DNA of 64,000 nt, from contig JBOZIK010000001.1 of the NCBI GenBank assembly GCA_051453625.1, positions 125,727,923-125,791,922 on the forward strand. The letters are read 5' to 3'. Position numbers and translations under genes: made by a program. The stretch's first letter is position 1; every line of letters starts with the position of its first letter. Positions 11,530-23,268 of the stretch are shown one piece after another. The DNA comes from Welwitschia mirabilis (taxonomy: Eukaryota; Gnetophyta; Gnetopsida; Welwitschiales). Below the pieces are notes generated by a model. That model was not told the origin of the DNA. It ran no database searches and worked only from the letters and a program-made list of their open reading frames with translations.

Positions 11530-12600
11530 TGTGATGGGACTGTTGTGTATGACTTAACACATGCATTTCACATCATTTAACAATCCCAAATATTACCACT
11601 AGGAAGAGAAGAGATTAAAGAAGATAAAAGCACTTGGGAAAGAACAAATGCAAACCATCATTACAAAAATTGCATCACAACTTAATGAACCAACAATGCA
11701 TCTAATCTACTCTCAAAGAAAGCCACTAAAGGGATCTAATTGGCTACCACCCAATTAGTCTCAAGCCATGAATTAGATTTTACATAAGAAATAAGATCAT
11801 TATTCTACAATGTAAAATGGTGCACAATTTAAGAAACAAAAAATGAATTTCATCAAGTCACTATGTTGGATAAGGACATGACTTCCATTAAGGACTCGAC
11901 CACAAAGGTCTTACCTTAATTGACAAGACCAGGCAAGGGACCTAGCTCCAAGTCTTTCCCAATGGCATAACACTTGCTACGTTGTCACGTCGTCTAAGCA
12001 ATCAGGAAGATTAAATTTGTAAGGACAAGCCCCTTGCTTAAATAGCTTTTGAACCAAAGGAAGGTTGAAAAAGAAGTTATTCAAGTTAGTTATATAATTG
12101 TTATCATCGTACTTGGGTCACTGGACAATGGCAAGTAGTGATAGTTTTGGGAAAACACAAAAGAAAGTGTCACCGAGTATCATCATTGGGCAATGTTGGG
12201 TGGCAATGATCTCAGTAAAAACTATGGTCACTGGATCGTCTCTACATAATGCCAAGTGGCGACAACTACAAACAAAGGTATCATTGGATGCATTCGTTGA
12301 GGAATAATATTGTTACAATCTCATTGCAACTTGTGACACTAGTCAACTGCAAGTAGTGATGGTTTTCTCAATGCCTAATTTCTTGCATTCTTAAATCCAA
12401 CTGTGATTTGACATTATCTTGTCTACCATAAGAAGCTATAACTTGATAACACACTTGAAATGTTCAACATTAGTACCCTTCATAGGCCTCATTTTTTATG
12501 TTTATCAATGTACATTATCTGTGGTAATAAGAGAAGATTGTCAAAGCCTTTTAAAGATTAAGGAATGTATGTTTGGCATTCGAAACATATCGATGCATTA
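11530..12600 (-). repeat. Putative 5' LTR of the minus-strand gypsy element
   Basis: The plus strand begins TGTGATGGGACTG at 11,530 (minus-strand LTR end ...CATCACA) directly beside the primer site. The outer boundary was not located; 12,600 is a guess from typical LTR length. Degenerate GTCACTGG..AATGGCAAGTAGTGAT motifs recur inside at 12,110-12,375. Confidence 0.5.
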
Positions 12601-15469
12601 ATAACGATAGATGAAAATGAACTATGCATGCATAAAAAAATTGCACACATAACTTATAAAATGATTAGAAAATCTTTGAGATAATAATTGGATGGGGTTC
12701 AATTTCAGTAATCATTTCACTTCATCAAAAGACTTAAGATCTGTTCAAGTGGGGAAGATTAGTGATACATTAGCAATGCTATCAATCGTATTCTGATCTT
12801 GCTCCCCTCTTTAGCATTTAGCCAATGCTAGTGTCACGTTCCTTACGCCACTTTCTATGCAAACTTCAAAGCCCCAACAAAGGTTGTTGTAGGATCTCAC
12901 TTGGGTCTACACGTCATTATGTTACCACATGGAAAACATCTTAGGTTAGAGATAGCCCCTACTTGGCTCAGCATGGAAATTCAAGATTGCATTTGAGATT
13001 GGAGGACTTTCTTGCACCAAGAGATGATTTGCAACCTTCCCAGTCAATCGTCCAAAATAAGTCTCCTCTCATTAAGTAGTTAAAACATGATGCTAAACCT
13101 TCCACACTAAAGGGAAACAAGTTGCATCAACAAAACAAGCTAACATACTTCCATATGTTAATTTGAAAAATAGAATAGCTAAGAACTACAAGACTAGGTA
13201 TCCACCTCACCAACAAGTATGCCTATACTCATATACAAACCTTTGATGGTACATATTCCAACAAGTACATCATGTCATACGGTACATTCATATGGGATAG
13301 AACCTTGTCAACATAATTTATCAAATACGAAAATTGTCATTGATGCCATGCTTGCTCTAGTTAATAGTGCCCTCTCACAAAAGGTTTCCAAATATAAAAG
13401 TCAAAATTCAAGACCATGGAATCAAAGAAGTCAAAGCTATGTTAATCTTCTTTGTGATATATTTCAATTAAGCGTAATGCTATATATTGATTACGAAAAC
13501 CCAACTACATCACATACTATCACAATTGTGAGCAAGTGAGTGAGTCCATGTTTTTATAACAGTGACCCAACTTGGAGATACACGTTGTAAGTTCCCATAA
13601 CTACAGGTTGGGGGGAACAACCTTGAGGTTTTTGAGTGGGCAACCTAATCTACAAGATGGAGGACCTTTCATAAACTAGGTCTTGTGGGGATGGGCTAAC
13701 AAATTTATGTGGCCTAACTGATGTGCAAATTCAAACAACTTTATCTATTTTGAATCTTTTGATGCACGAATCAATTAAGATTCTTAGCTCTTCACCATTC
13801 TTCACTTCAATTCTCAAACCTTTGAATCAAGATAGCACAGCTCATGACTCGGGAACACATAGAAAGCTAATATTTGACTTGCAAGTCATGAATGACTTGT
13901 TGGCTCATCAAATCACTCAATTTTGACTCACTTACATGAAAGAGTAAAGGGCAAGGGAAAACACGAGCGGGTAAAGACGGAAAAAACAACATAACATGCA
14001 TAATTTGTGGATGAATTTGAGTGTATAAAATGGTAGAAGGACAAATTTGAAGAATAGGAAAATGATTTCAAATGACAATTAGCATGCTATTACAAATGAA
14101 AATTTTAAAAAACTATGTGTAACATGAATCTTTTATATGGAATCATAGAATCAATTAATAAACATAGTATCATATTAACAACAAAAGATAGATATTCATG
14201 TGAAATATGCAAAAAGGCAATTCCATCAGCTAAGCTAGTGGATTGCCTAAAATGTGGAATTACATGTTGAAATCTAGCTCACAATCATATATTTAACCCT
14301 TTCATAATGTGTTGGATCATTTTGTATCAAAAAGTTGAAAAAAATGGAAAAAGGAAGTTTGACTCTTCACCACATGCAAAGAATCAATTTGTTTTGAGTC
14401 GCTTGACACTCAAGTCATGTGCTATGTGTCAAACCTTTTTTAAAATAGAAAGAAAACTCACTTAGACTCAATGGTGTCAAGTCAAAGAGAGTGACACACC
14501 AAGCTTTGGTAAGTTGTCGACTTGTGACTTGCCTAAATCAAAGAGTTGTGCTACCCTCATTTTAGTTAGTCAAAAAACATGCATATCTTAAGTTATTTTC
14601 TCTTTCATTTCTCTTGGCTCTAAAAATAATGATCTAATATAAAAAGGGCTTTGTAGTATCTTTTAGTAAGAAAGCTCTTCTCTTGTACTCGTAAGCTTCA
14701 AATTACAATACCTAACTATCAAAGCAATTTCTTGAATCTATATTGGAGTGAATCAATGATTTAACCATATCTCTTTTTAAGTTGCTAATGATCAAGGTCA
14801 GGAATAAGCCTCAGAAAGACACAATCTTGGAAAGCTTGGGGGGAACCTTTAAAACCTTGGCATCAGTTGAAACATTAACAAAGATCTAAATGCCAAAGCC
14901 TTACGCTTGGTATCCAAGAGCAAAGTAGAAAATATCATGTCATCTCTCTTCCAAACCACTAGAAATTTTGCAATGTCCCCTCACACCCCCCACCCCTACC
15001 CTTTCTTTGTGCATGAATTTTTTGATTTGCTTTACATGTTATTTCTCTATTTTCTTATATTGCTGCATCAAGATTTTCAAGCTGCTACTATATGTCAAAG
15101 CATCGTTCTTTAATTCCTTTTGTTAAAAGAAGCATCACATTTCATTTACAAAGATGCTATTGGTTATGAGAATCAATATTACGTGAATTTGTATTGTGTA
15201 TTGATCTCCACTGGGCAAGGAACAAAAGGACTTGCATGTAATTTACGTTGGAAAGTCATCAGTTTTGTGAACAAGCAAGAAACATGATCACTCGTCGCTT
15301 TCAAGCATGGACACCAGTGAGCATTTACTATATGAAATGGTAAAGGAAGTATTGTGCTTGAAAGTCCTATTAAAGATATTGGCCTTCAAGTAAAACTATT
15401 TATGATGATTTATGATGATTGTTATTTATATTGACTTACGAGGATAACACAATAGCCATGCAAACGGTA
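12601..15469. other. Anonymous AT-rich spacer
   Basis: No domain or RNA gene recognised on either strand. Short open frames (for example 13,219-13,539) have no recognisable motif and ordinary spacer composition. Part may belong to the LTR that ends somewhere left of here. Confidence 0.3.
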
Positions 15470-15727
15470 GTGCACTCACTAGTGTCATTGGTTTGCTTGT
15501 TGGAATGAAACCCATGGGTGGCCCCTCCTGGGCTAAGAGCTAGCTACCAAAATTTAAGGCCTCATTTGTTAGTCATATTCAAGATATTGCACACTAGGTG
15601 CAAACTTCAACATCTTGTATGAATCACAAACAAAAACCTCGAAATTTGATGGCAAGCTTCCAAGCTAGTATTGGCACCCCATGGGTTTTCATCCAACCAA
15701 GCAAACTAGTGACCCTAGTGAGTGCGA
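15470..15727. mobile_element. MITE-like element with about 50-bp terminal inverted repeats
   Basis: The left end (GTGCACTCACTAGTGTCATT...GTTTGCTTG...AACCCATGGG) is matched by the inverted right end (CCCATGGGTTTTCATCC...CAAGCAAACTAGTGA...AGTGAGTGCGA) over about 50 bp with few mismatches. TA dinucleotides flank both ends (15,468-15,469 and 15,728-15,729), a possible TA target duplication as in mariner or PIF/Harbinger MITEs. It is 258 bp long and has no coding capacity. The superfamily is not certain. Confidence 0.75.
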
Positions 15728-15729
15728 TA

Positions 15730-16980
15730 TAGGTTTCCATGAATTTAACTTCTTAAAAAAATAAATAAATAAAGATATAGAAATCACCCATCAATGAACT
15801 AAACAAAAATTAAAAGAATATTTTACCTGTGAAAATTTATGAAACCATATATTTAAGTCATCCACTTCAGTACATCACTAACATACATAATGTATTATAT
15901 GTTAAAGCAAATGATAGAAACCTAAGATATAGTTTGTGGCGTCATAATTAGTAGTTGTCATTTTTACCAAGTTANNNNNNNNNNCTATCACTGCCAACTA
16001 AGATGCATGCTTTAGTGTTTGAATAAAGTCTAAAAGAAGTACAAAAGAAGATCAATTCATTAGAAGTCCTGTGATAAAAGGCATTTTATCTTTTGTCTTG
16101 AGTTAAAACTAGTTTTCAACTATATTAAGGAAGATATGCCATTGAAACAGTTTGCTTGTGTGTTCGATAAAATTCAGCTTGGAAGGGTAATATTTTGTTT
16201 TTGTAGAACATTCCAAAGAATAATCTTGTTAAGGAATAGAAACCCTAACAATAAAACAAATAGCTTGAGATTTTCTACCGAATTATCAATGACTCAATGA
16301 CATTGCAAAATTAAAAGTTTACTAAAGCAGATTAAAAAAAGGAATAGAACAACAAAATTACACATCGACGTGGTGTGTAAAACCCTCAACGTCCACAAGA
16401 AAAACAAGTACTTTTCTTACCAAAGCCAAAAATCCCAGAACTACAGGAAGTGTCCAAGCTGCCATAACTTATGAAAGTGACCGAAGTAGAGGACCTCAAA
16501 TCAGGTCAAGACTCATAAGACTACATAATACCATAGGATCTAGGACAAGTAAATGGAGTGCCTAATTCAAACCAACTCGTACCTCCAAAACCCATCATAA
16601 AATATTAATTCGGTAATAAAATCCATCACCTAGAAACCTACGATTATAGAAAACCTTAAAAACCATATTGGGTAAATATTCTTCATATAACATGCCACCA
16701 TTTATTAGAGAGTCATTTTAGAGTTACATTACTTCATGTGATACGAGATTCCTCAACTTCGACAAATCTTGTGTCACTCTTGTATTCACCTAATATGCAG
16801 GTGACTCTTATGAAATTACCACTTTATTACTTATTAATTAATTGATATATTAATTTTTGACTTCACTACTTTATTAATTTCCCTTTAAGTTTATATCTTT
16901 CATGTCTATTTATCATAGGACTTTAAATACATTAGTAAGCAATTCTAACATTGCATGAACGCCAAGGAGCCATTATCATA
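15730..16980. other. Anonymous spacer with a 10-N gap
   Basis: Nothing coding was recognised. N occupies 15,975-15,984. At 16,360-16,400 the sequence TGTGTAAAACCCTCAACGTC on the plus strand recalls the inverted end of a copia-type LTR, but no matching ends or target duplication were found. Confidence 0.3.
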
Positions 16981-18300
16981 GCAGTGAAAGTTTTAGGGAA
17001 GCCCTTGGGGATATGGTGTTCCAAATAGAGCTTCTCAAACAAAAGAATACTCAACCAAAACTAGAAATGTTTGAATCAAGAATGCTCTTAAGATGGAAGA
17101 GTACTATGATGTATCTCCAACGGAATATGGGAGAATCTTGGTTTTGATTTCTAACTTGACAGTTGAGGAAACAATTTCCTCTCATGGAGAATGAAAATAG
17201 AGGAAATATTAAAGATTATGCAATCCTCATTACTCTCATAACAAAACCAAGAGATTTGGGAACTAATGGGTACTCATCAATCATGGATCAATATTAATTC
17301 CAAAACTACATGTATGAAAAAAAAGATCTTTCTGAGAGCTTCCCAAACATCCTACAAGAAGATGATTATGGAATTTGGCAGAAACTTGAAGACTATTTGT
17401 TAGATCAATAGATATCTCAATTTAAGATCAAATAAGCCTGCCCTAGAATAGGATCTTGATGACGAAACATTTCAAATAAAAAGTAGAACTTACGAATGCC
17501 TTCTATAGACAATCCTTTAAAAAAGGTAGAATAATATCTAACAAGGAAATGGTGAAAATGCCCCAAATAAGAAATTATCAATAAAAAATGACATATGACA
17601 TTGCTATATGCCTGGAATGCTATTGGTGTGATTTGGTGTGATACAATGTGTATGTCACCCATAGGAAGAGAAGTATTGTGTAACCTAGGTGGTAAAAATG
17701 AAAGAATTATTAAGCTCATTTAATTTTCCTAATAAAGGAACAAAATAAATGTTTTCAAATACAAAAGTTTGTCTTGCTAGTAATGTATTAAGCAATGATA
17801 GTTAAAGGCTCAAAATGGATAAAGTATCTAAAAAGCAAAAAGTTATCATCTGTTTACAGAAAGCACTATAAAAAATTCCAATACTAGTATTGATGATGAT
17901 ATTATGGCTAGGAAAAAGAATAGAGTTGTATAATCAAATTGTAGTTGTCAGAAGTATTAAGGCATGTAAGCCACCTCTAGATGAAAGAGGAATTTAGATA
18001 GTCTTCCAGAAGACTGGCAAAACCCTTAAGAAGTGTTTCATAGGGCTAGAAATCAAATCTAGATCAAGATGCTTGTAGAGTATAGAAGGAAACTCTACCT
18101 TTGATGAAAGATCAGATAATAAATGTGATAAAAGTATCTCTTGAGAATATTCTAATACAAATAATGATTACAATACTGAAAATTCTGAAATTCAATAACC
18201 AAGGATAAATAAGGATCTGAAGTTTTAGATGTCAAGCCTTCCTTGTGCTACAATGAAACCGAAGCCTGACATCAATACATTCAAAAAAAGTTGTAAGGAT
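16981..18300 (+). other. Polyprotein-like but unrecognised stretch
   Basis: Short coding-like runs on the plus strand (for example YGRILVLISNLTVEETISSH near 17,120 and DYGIWQKLEDYLLDQ near 17,360) lie in shifting frames, with a possible decayed C-x2-C segment near 17,935. This could be the capsid region of some retroelement, but no motif is decisive and I do not assign a family. Confidence 0.25.
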
Positions 18301-21300
18301 CTGCAAAAGCACAGAGATGAAATCCATACATAGCAATAATCAATTGAGATGAAGCATAGGAAAAAGATTTATTAGGAAGGTCAATCCATTTAAATGAAAA
18401 TCAAGCTTTTTGTACAATGCTCTTGACTGAAATTAGGAAATGAAAAATTTAATATTTGTTCTCACATAGGTCTACAGATCATATATGCAAGTGGTTAATG
18501 CCTTTATATATATTGATAACAATATAGGACTCGTGCATTAAACAAGTCAAAGGACAATTTCATAATTTTCCTGCATGTTTCTAAATGTTTTAAATCATAA
18601 ACAATAGTAATTACTGTTAAGAAAATCTTTCTTTCTCTTCTCCTAATTTTTACATGAATTTCAGATTAGTTTGATGATTTGAAGGTAATTATGTCCAATT
18701 TTTCCGATCTGATACAATCTAGATGGTTCTCGATTTTCCAATCGAATCTTGTTTTCACTACTGTGCATCACACTGTTAGTAGTGCCTCACACTGTTTATT
18801 ATCTACATTATAAGAACATCAACCCAAGCACAGTTTAAAGCAGACAAATTCACATGCTAGTAGTTCACACAACAAACATGTAACACTTAAAGCACATGTG
18901 GATATATTAAGCAATATGAATCATTTACTATGATATCACCTGCAAGTAAGGTGAAAATTTATGAAATAATGTTTGGTACTAACTGATCAAAACCATGCTT
19001 CTAACATATGTTTCATTCTTGGGCCAGTCACGTAACACATGACCAACTAGAAGGGCAATCAAACCAACTCATAATCATTACCCTTTTGATCAGCCAACTG
19101 ATAAGTCAACAGTCATTAAACATGTTCAACAACACAATGGCATTTGTGACACAAAATGAATCAACCTCAACGAGCATTTGTATCGTGTCACATTTGTTTT
19201 TGACATAAAATTAAAATATGATTTGGCACTAAAAATTAACATATTGTTCAAAACATATAATAACAACAAATCCATGTAACACATGTTGTCATTCAAAGAA
19301 TCAATGTAATCACTAATGGAACTATGTTTGAGATAGGTTATACTGATTTTTTCTATCAAATATTTAAAAAGAAGAAGGGGGGAAATGCTTGTGTGATAAT
19401 CCAAGATTTAAATGTGACACGCCATTGAATAATACGATGTTTTCAATGATTTTAATGACATTACTCGTATAGATTATAAAATTTAAATAAAACGTATGCA
19501 AGGAAAAAGATATGGCATGCCTAGTTCATTAAAAAGAGAAATATATCTATCTTTTATTGCAAACGCAGACATGTGGATTATAAAGACAGAATAATAACAT
19601 TATATTGCACTATACACAAGTTTATGTTAAATAGAATGATATTACCAGTCAAAGCCATGAAGGAGTAGCATTAGAAGACATGTCCTTTAATCAAAAGACA
19701 TTTAAAACCAATAAATAATCGCAAGGGAAAAAGAATCATTTCAAAGCACATCCCCTAATGTCCAAAGCATGCCCCTAAAAAGGGAAATAAAATCACTATC
19801 CTAGGTATATTGACTGATATCCCATATTGAAGGTGGAAGGACTATATAAACACATGCAAGAGCTATCCTTCAAATAAAAAATGAAGTACAATAATCACAG
19901 GCCAAAGTTGCAATTATAGTTTATTCGTTAATTTAGTTCCATGTTCACCTATGTCATACTAACAAATGCTCTCACGTTGTCATAGCTGTTCTTGACTTAC
20001 CTGATAGAAAGAAATGCATTTAGTGGGTTGGAGTCATCTAACACGGCAAAAGAAGGGCAAAGAGGAAATCATCTTTGCATGTAACTACAAAATATAAGAT
20101 TCGATCTAAACATAACCTATCTTCAGATAATAGGAGGGCAGCACATAATGGCAGATGAAGGAACCTAAAGTTAAGACCCTATACAATAATAGATTCCAGT
20201 ATATTGAAGAGCGAGTATGTGTACCAGCATACCAAGCAACATTACCCTCCTGCTGCTCAATGCAGTTACAAAGTGGGTAACTGGGGAAACTAGTACATTG
20301 TACTACATGGTTAACCCAACTAAAAACCTATCCTCATTGTTCCTACTCATACAGTCCATTTGCTATTTCAGTAACATGGGTTTGACCTTATCACTAGGTA
20401 GGGAAGTAAGCACAACATCAAGGGAATGAGAAAGAAATTCCTCAACATGAACTAGCCTGTTAGCACTAGTAAGGTGGGACTAGTAAGCTAGTATGTTTAT
20501 TGCAGATTCCTTGCTTTGGCAAGTGAGACAATAGGATGCTCCATAGCTAGAAACAATCCCTATTCCTAGTCTCAAAGTGTTAGTTGCCCTTCTAGGAGCT
20601 CTTCTTCAAGTCCCTAGTTTCATATTTAATCTGAATGTTACTGGAAGGCCTTGTATGCCAACACGACTCCTTGTAGGTAAAGCTTTATTGATCAATCATC
20701 ACATATCATCTCATCATTGAATATTGTGCCAATATGCTAATAACCTTTGGTTAGGAGAAAAAATCAATTGCACAAGCACCTATAATAAGGAGTGGTCTCC
20801 AACGTCCTTTTCAAGGTTTGATAAAGTAAAGGTATAGCATTTTTTTTACAAGAAAATGAAAACCCCTTTTGCATTAAAAGGTCGAAAAAGGCAACAAAGA
20901 TCACAAGATCTTTATGGCAAGAAACAAAATTATAGATTAAGAGACTAAACAGATCAATGCATTATCCTAATAAAGAAAAAACCAAAGTCCTAAGCAACTG
21001 CAACTAGCTCAGTCATACTACCTTTTAGGTCTGAAACTAAAATAGCTGGAATTTCCTAGTGTTGCATTTGTTGTGTTTGGATCCGTGTTGAAAGCTAGAA
21101 CTTCCAATTGTTATTATTGTTTTATCTGGAAGTGGGCGTTAGTAAAAGAAGATATCCAAATCTGTCAAGGGCTCAAATTCCTTGCAGACTCTTGCATCGT
21201 TTCTCCATTCCTGAAGAAGGAGAGACCAAAGAGCTACTTCGTCTTCTCCCCATTCCTTTTTTCTTTTCTTTTCTTTCAACACTCCTTCAAACGCGCTTCC

Positions 21301-21658
21301 TTCAACCCTCATACCATAAAGTTATAAGCCTCCATGTAGAGCATCTTTTTTCTCAACATTGCTATTTGCCCTCCATCTTTCAAGCACATTCTGAATTGTG
21401 TTTCCTTGAAGTTTTTAAGACCCATTAGACCATCAATTCTTTCATAAAGCTTCTTGGGTGCAATCAAGAAAAATATAATCAATTGTTTTATAAGGATCAC
21501 CAAAGCTACAAAATATATAATGATAGGATCCCTTAAAAGAGAATCTTCCACAGAAGCATTGTCCTTTCATAGGAATCCCTTTCTAAATATGTAGTCTTAT
21601 TCTTATAGTAGCACCAGCAGTATGGTAGAGTTACACATGCCGTGGGGCCTAGTTAGTC
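18301..21658. other. Anonymous AT-rich spacer
   Basis: No gene, structural RNA or clear repeat recognised on either strand. It lies downstream of the last KASII exon seen; if the KASII C-terminal exon exists to the left, this stretch is intron. Confidence 0.3.
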
Positions 21659-21955
21659 CATATCACCTGGAGAAGGGGCTGGACTTCTTGGTAGCCATAG
21701 ATAACATCATTTACAAAGAGGAAAGACAGCAAAAATCAATAGTGTCTGCACTAAGCTTCCTCAACCTCAAAACCTTTAAAGAAAGACTACTACAGAAGAC
21801 AATAGTTCATATCACCTAGACAAGGGTCTGCACTTCTTGGTAGCCATAGGTAACATCATTTACAAAAAGGAAAGACAACAAAAATCAATAATGGCTTCAT
21901 TAAGATTCCTCAATCTCATGACCTTTGAAGAAAGAGTAGAAGACAATAGACCATC
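21659..21955. repeat. 149-bp tandem duplication, two copies
   Basis: Copies at 21,659-21,807 and 21,808 to about 21,955 both begin CATATCACCT and share CTTCTTGGTAGCCATAG, AACATCATTTACAAA and GGAAAGACA..AAAAATCAATA. In one plus-strand frame both read NIIYK.ERQQKSI...L.FLNL.TF.ER, so the unit may derive from coding sequence. Family unknown. Confidence 0.8.
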
Positions 21956-23268
21956 GAGTAGAGTTGTATCATAGAATAAAGAGTTGGAAAGGAGAGTCAA
22001 AACACCCAAAGTTCAAAGACAAGTAAAACATAACATGAAAGCTATCCTTGTCAGCCTAAGCGAATTTTGTACCCAGCAAAATGACCTCAAGAGTCCAAAA
22101 GAAATTCAACAAGCCAACGAAGAATAGCATCAATTTTTATCTCTTATTCAATGGGATATGAAAGATGTATGTATATCTCTATGAAACCATAAATGTGACC
22201 AACACATTTGAATTTCTGTTGTTCATAAGGGGAACCACAAATAAAAACGTTCCAACAAGTAGTATTATAGCAACAAGAAGGAATATGGTATTTAACAAGA
22301 ACTAAAATAAATGCATGTTTAATGAATTGTGTTCAAATAACAAATAGACCTTTTTCTCAGAGTCACATCTCTCCATATTTCAAGTTCTGTCCCTCAACGT
22401 AGTACAATAGAATGTACTTAAAAGATCTTGACGCCTTGTCATACTTATATCCAGGTGATCTCTTGTGAATGATGTATATAGACCTACTTGACAATAATAG
22501 ATTATTAAATTTGTTGCAACAATAGAATATACTTAAGGATGTTTTCAGTCTGTGATTGCAATGACAAGACTTACAAAGGCTACAAAGAAACTAAACTACA
22601 TTTCAATCTTATGTTATCTTCATTTGTGTTCTGCTTTTATACATGATTTTGTAAACTAACATCAAAGTTTCTTAACAATATTCATTTTCCATATTGATGA
22701 GCAAGTAATTGACCACCTGGCTGTTAAAACTTTTCTATTACAGCAAGTTAATCCACATCTTTGGATTTGCCTTAGAATAAAGAGCTCCTTCATCAGTATG
22801 TTCAGATGATCTAGGAACTTGCAGGGCTCTCTGTATGTTCTATGTTATTTCATGTCATTCCTTTGGAAGAGTAGAGGTGGTTTTGCTACAGTTATGCTGT
22901 TTCCCAAGTCTTCATCATGACAACATTCTTTGTTAAAGAATTTCTTGTCTGTTAATGATACAGAATTTTTGAAATTCCCTTGTTCTTTCAGAATTCTTTA
23001 GTGTAGCTTAAGTAATTTCAAAAATGTCATAGATTAGCATCATTTTCCAACACCTCCACGAGGAGGCCATGTGCAAAAATGAGAACAATCACTCTTTGTA
23101 GATACCCAAAACAATTGGTTTTGAAGCAAAAAGTTTATTAAAAACTTGGATTTTAGGTGAATTAGTGACACTGAAATATTAAATATCTCTTTCAGAATTG
23201 AAAGCAATAGAACAGTGGGATATATTTGCCACATGAACTACTAACTAATCCAAATACATGATGTTCAC
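21956..23268. other. Region downstream of KASII exon 11, no exon found
   Basis: I looked on the minus strand for the expected C-terminal KASII text (a TGW.HP segment and the FGFGGHN loop) and did not find it. The stretch is AT-rich and looks intronic. A short CCTCC..GGAGG inverted repeat lies at about 23,050-23,063. Confidence 0.4.

Larger units (their letters stand above)
4440..12600 (-). mobile_element. Ty3/gypsy Athila/Tat-like retrotransposon, decayed, one LTR seen
   Basis: Reading the minus strand from right to left gives LTR, tRNA-Asp-type primer site, leader, gag, protease, RT, RNase H and integrase, the order of Ty3/gypsy elements. The domain texts match plant Athila/Tat polyproteins. 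Every domain carries stops and frameshifts, so the element is dead. Two large N runs interrupt it, and a solo LTR is inserted at the gag start. Only the LTR next to the primer site is indicated (from 11,530 rightwards; its outer end is not defined and 12,600 is a rough limit). No matching 3' LTR was found between 1 and 4,400. Confidence 0.8.

Noticed and set aside
16981-18300. Possible endogenous pararetrovirus or capsid region
   Set aside because: No RT, protease, movement-protein or clear zinc-knuckle motif could be placed, so the suspicion is not supported.
23050-23063. CCTCC..GGAGG inverted repeat followed by TGTTGGAAAATG on the minus strand, resembling a polypurine tract plus LTR start
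   Set aside because: No RNase H text lies upstream (KASII exon 11 is 200 bp away), and no second LTR end or target duplication was found.
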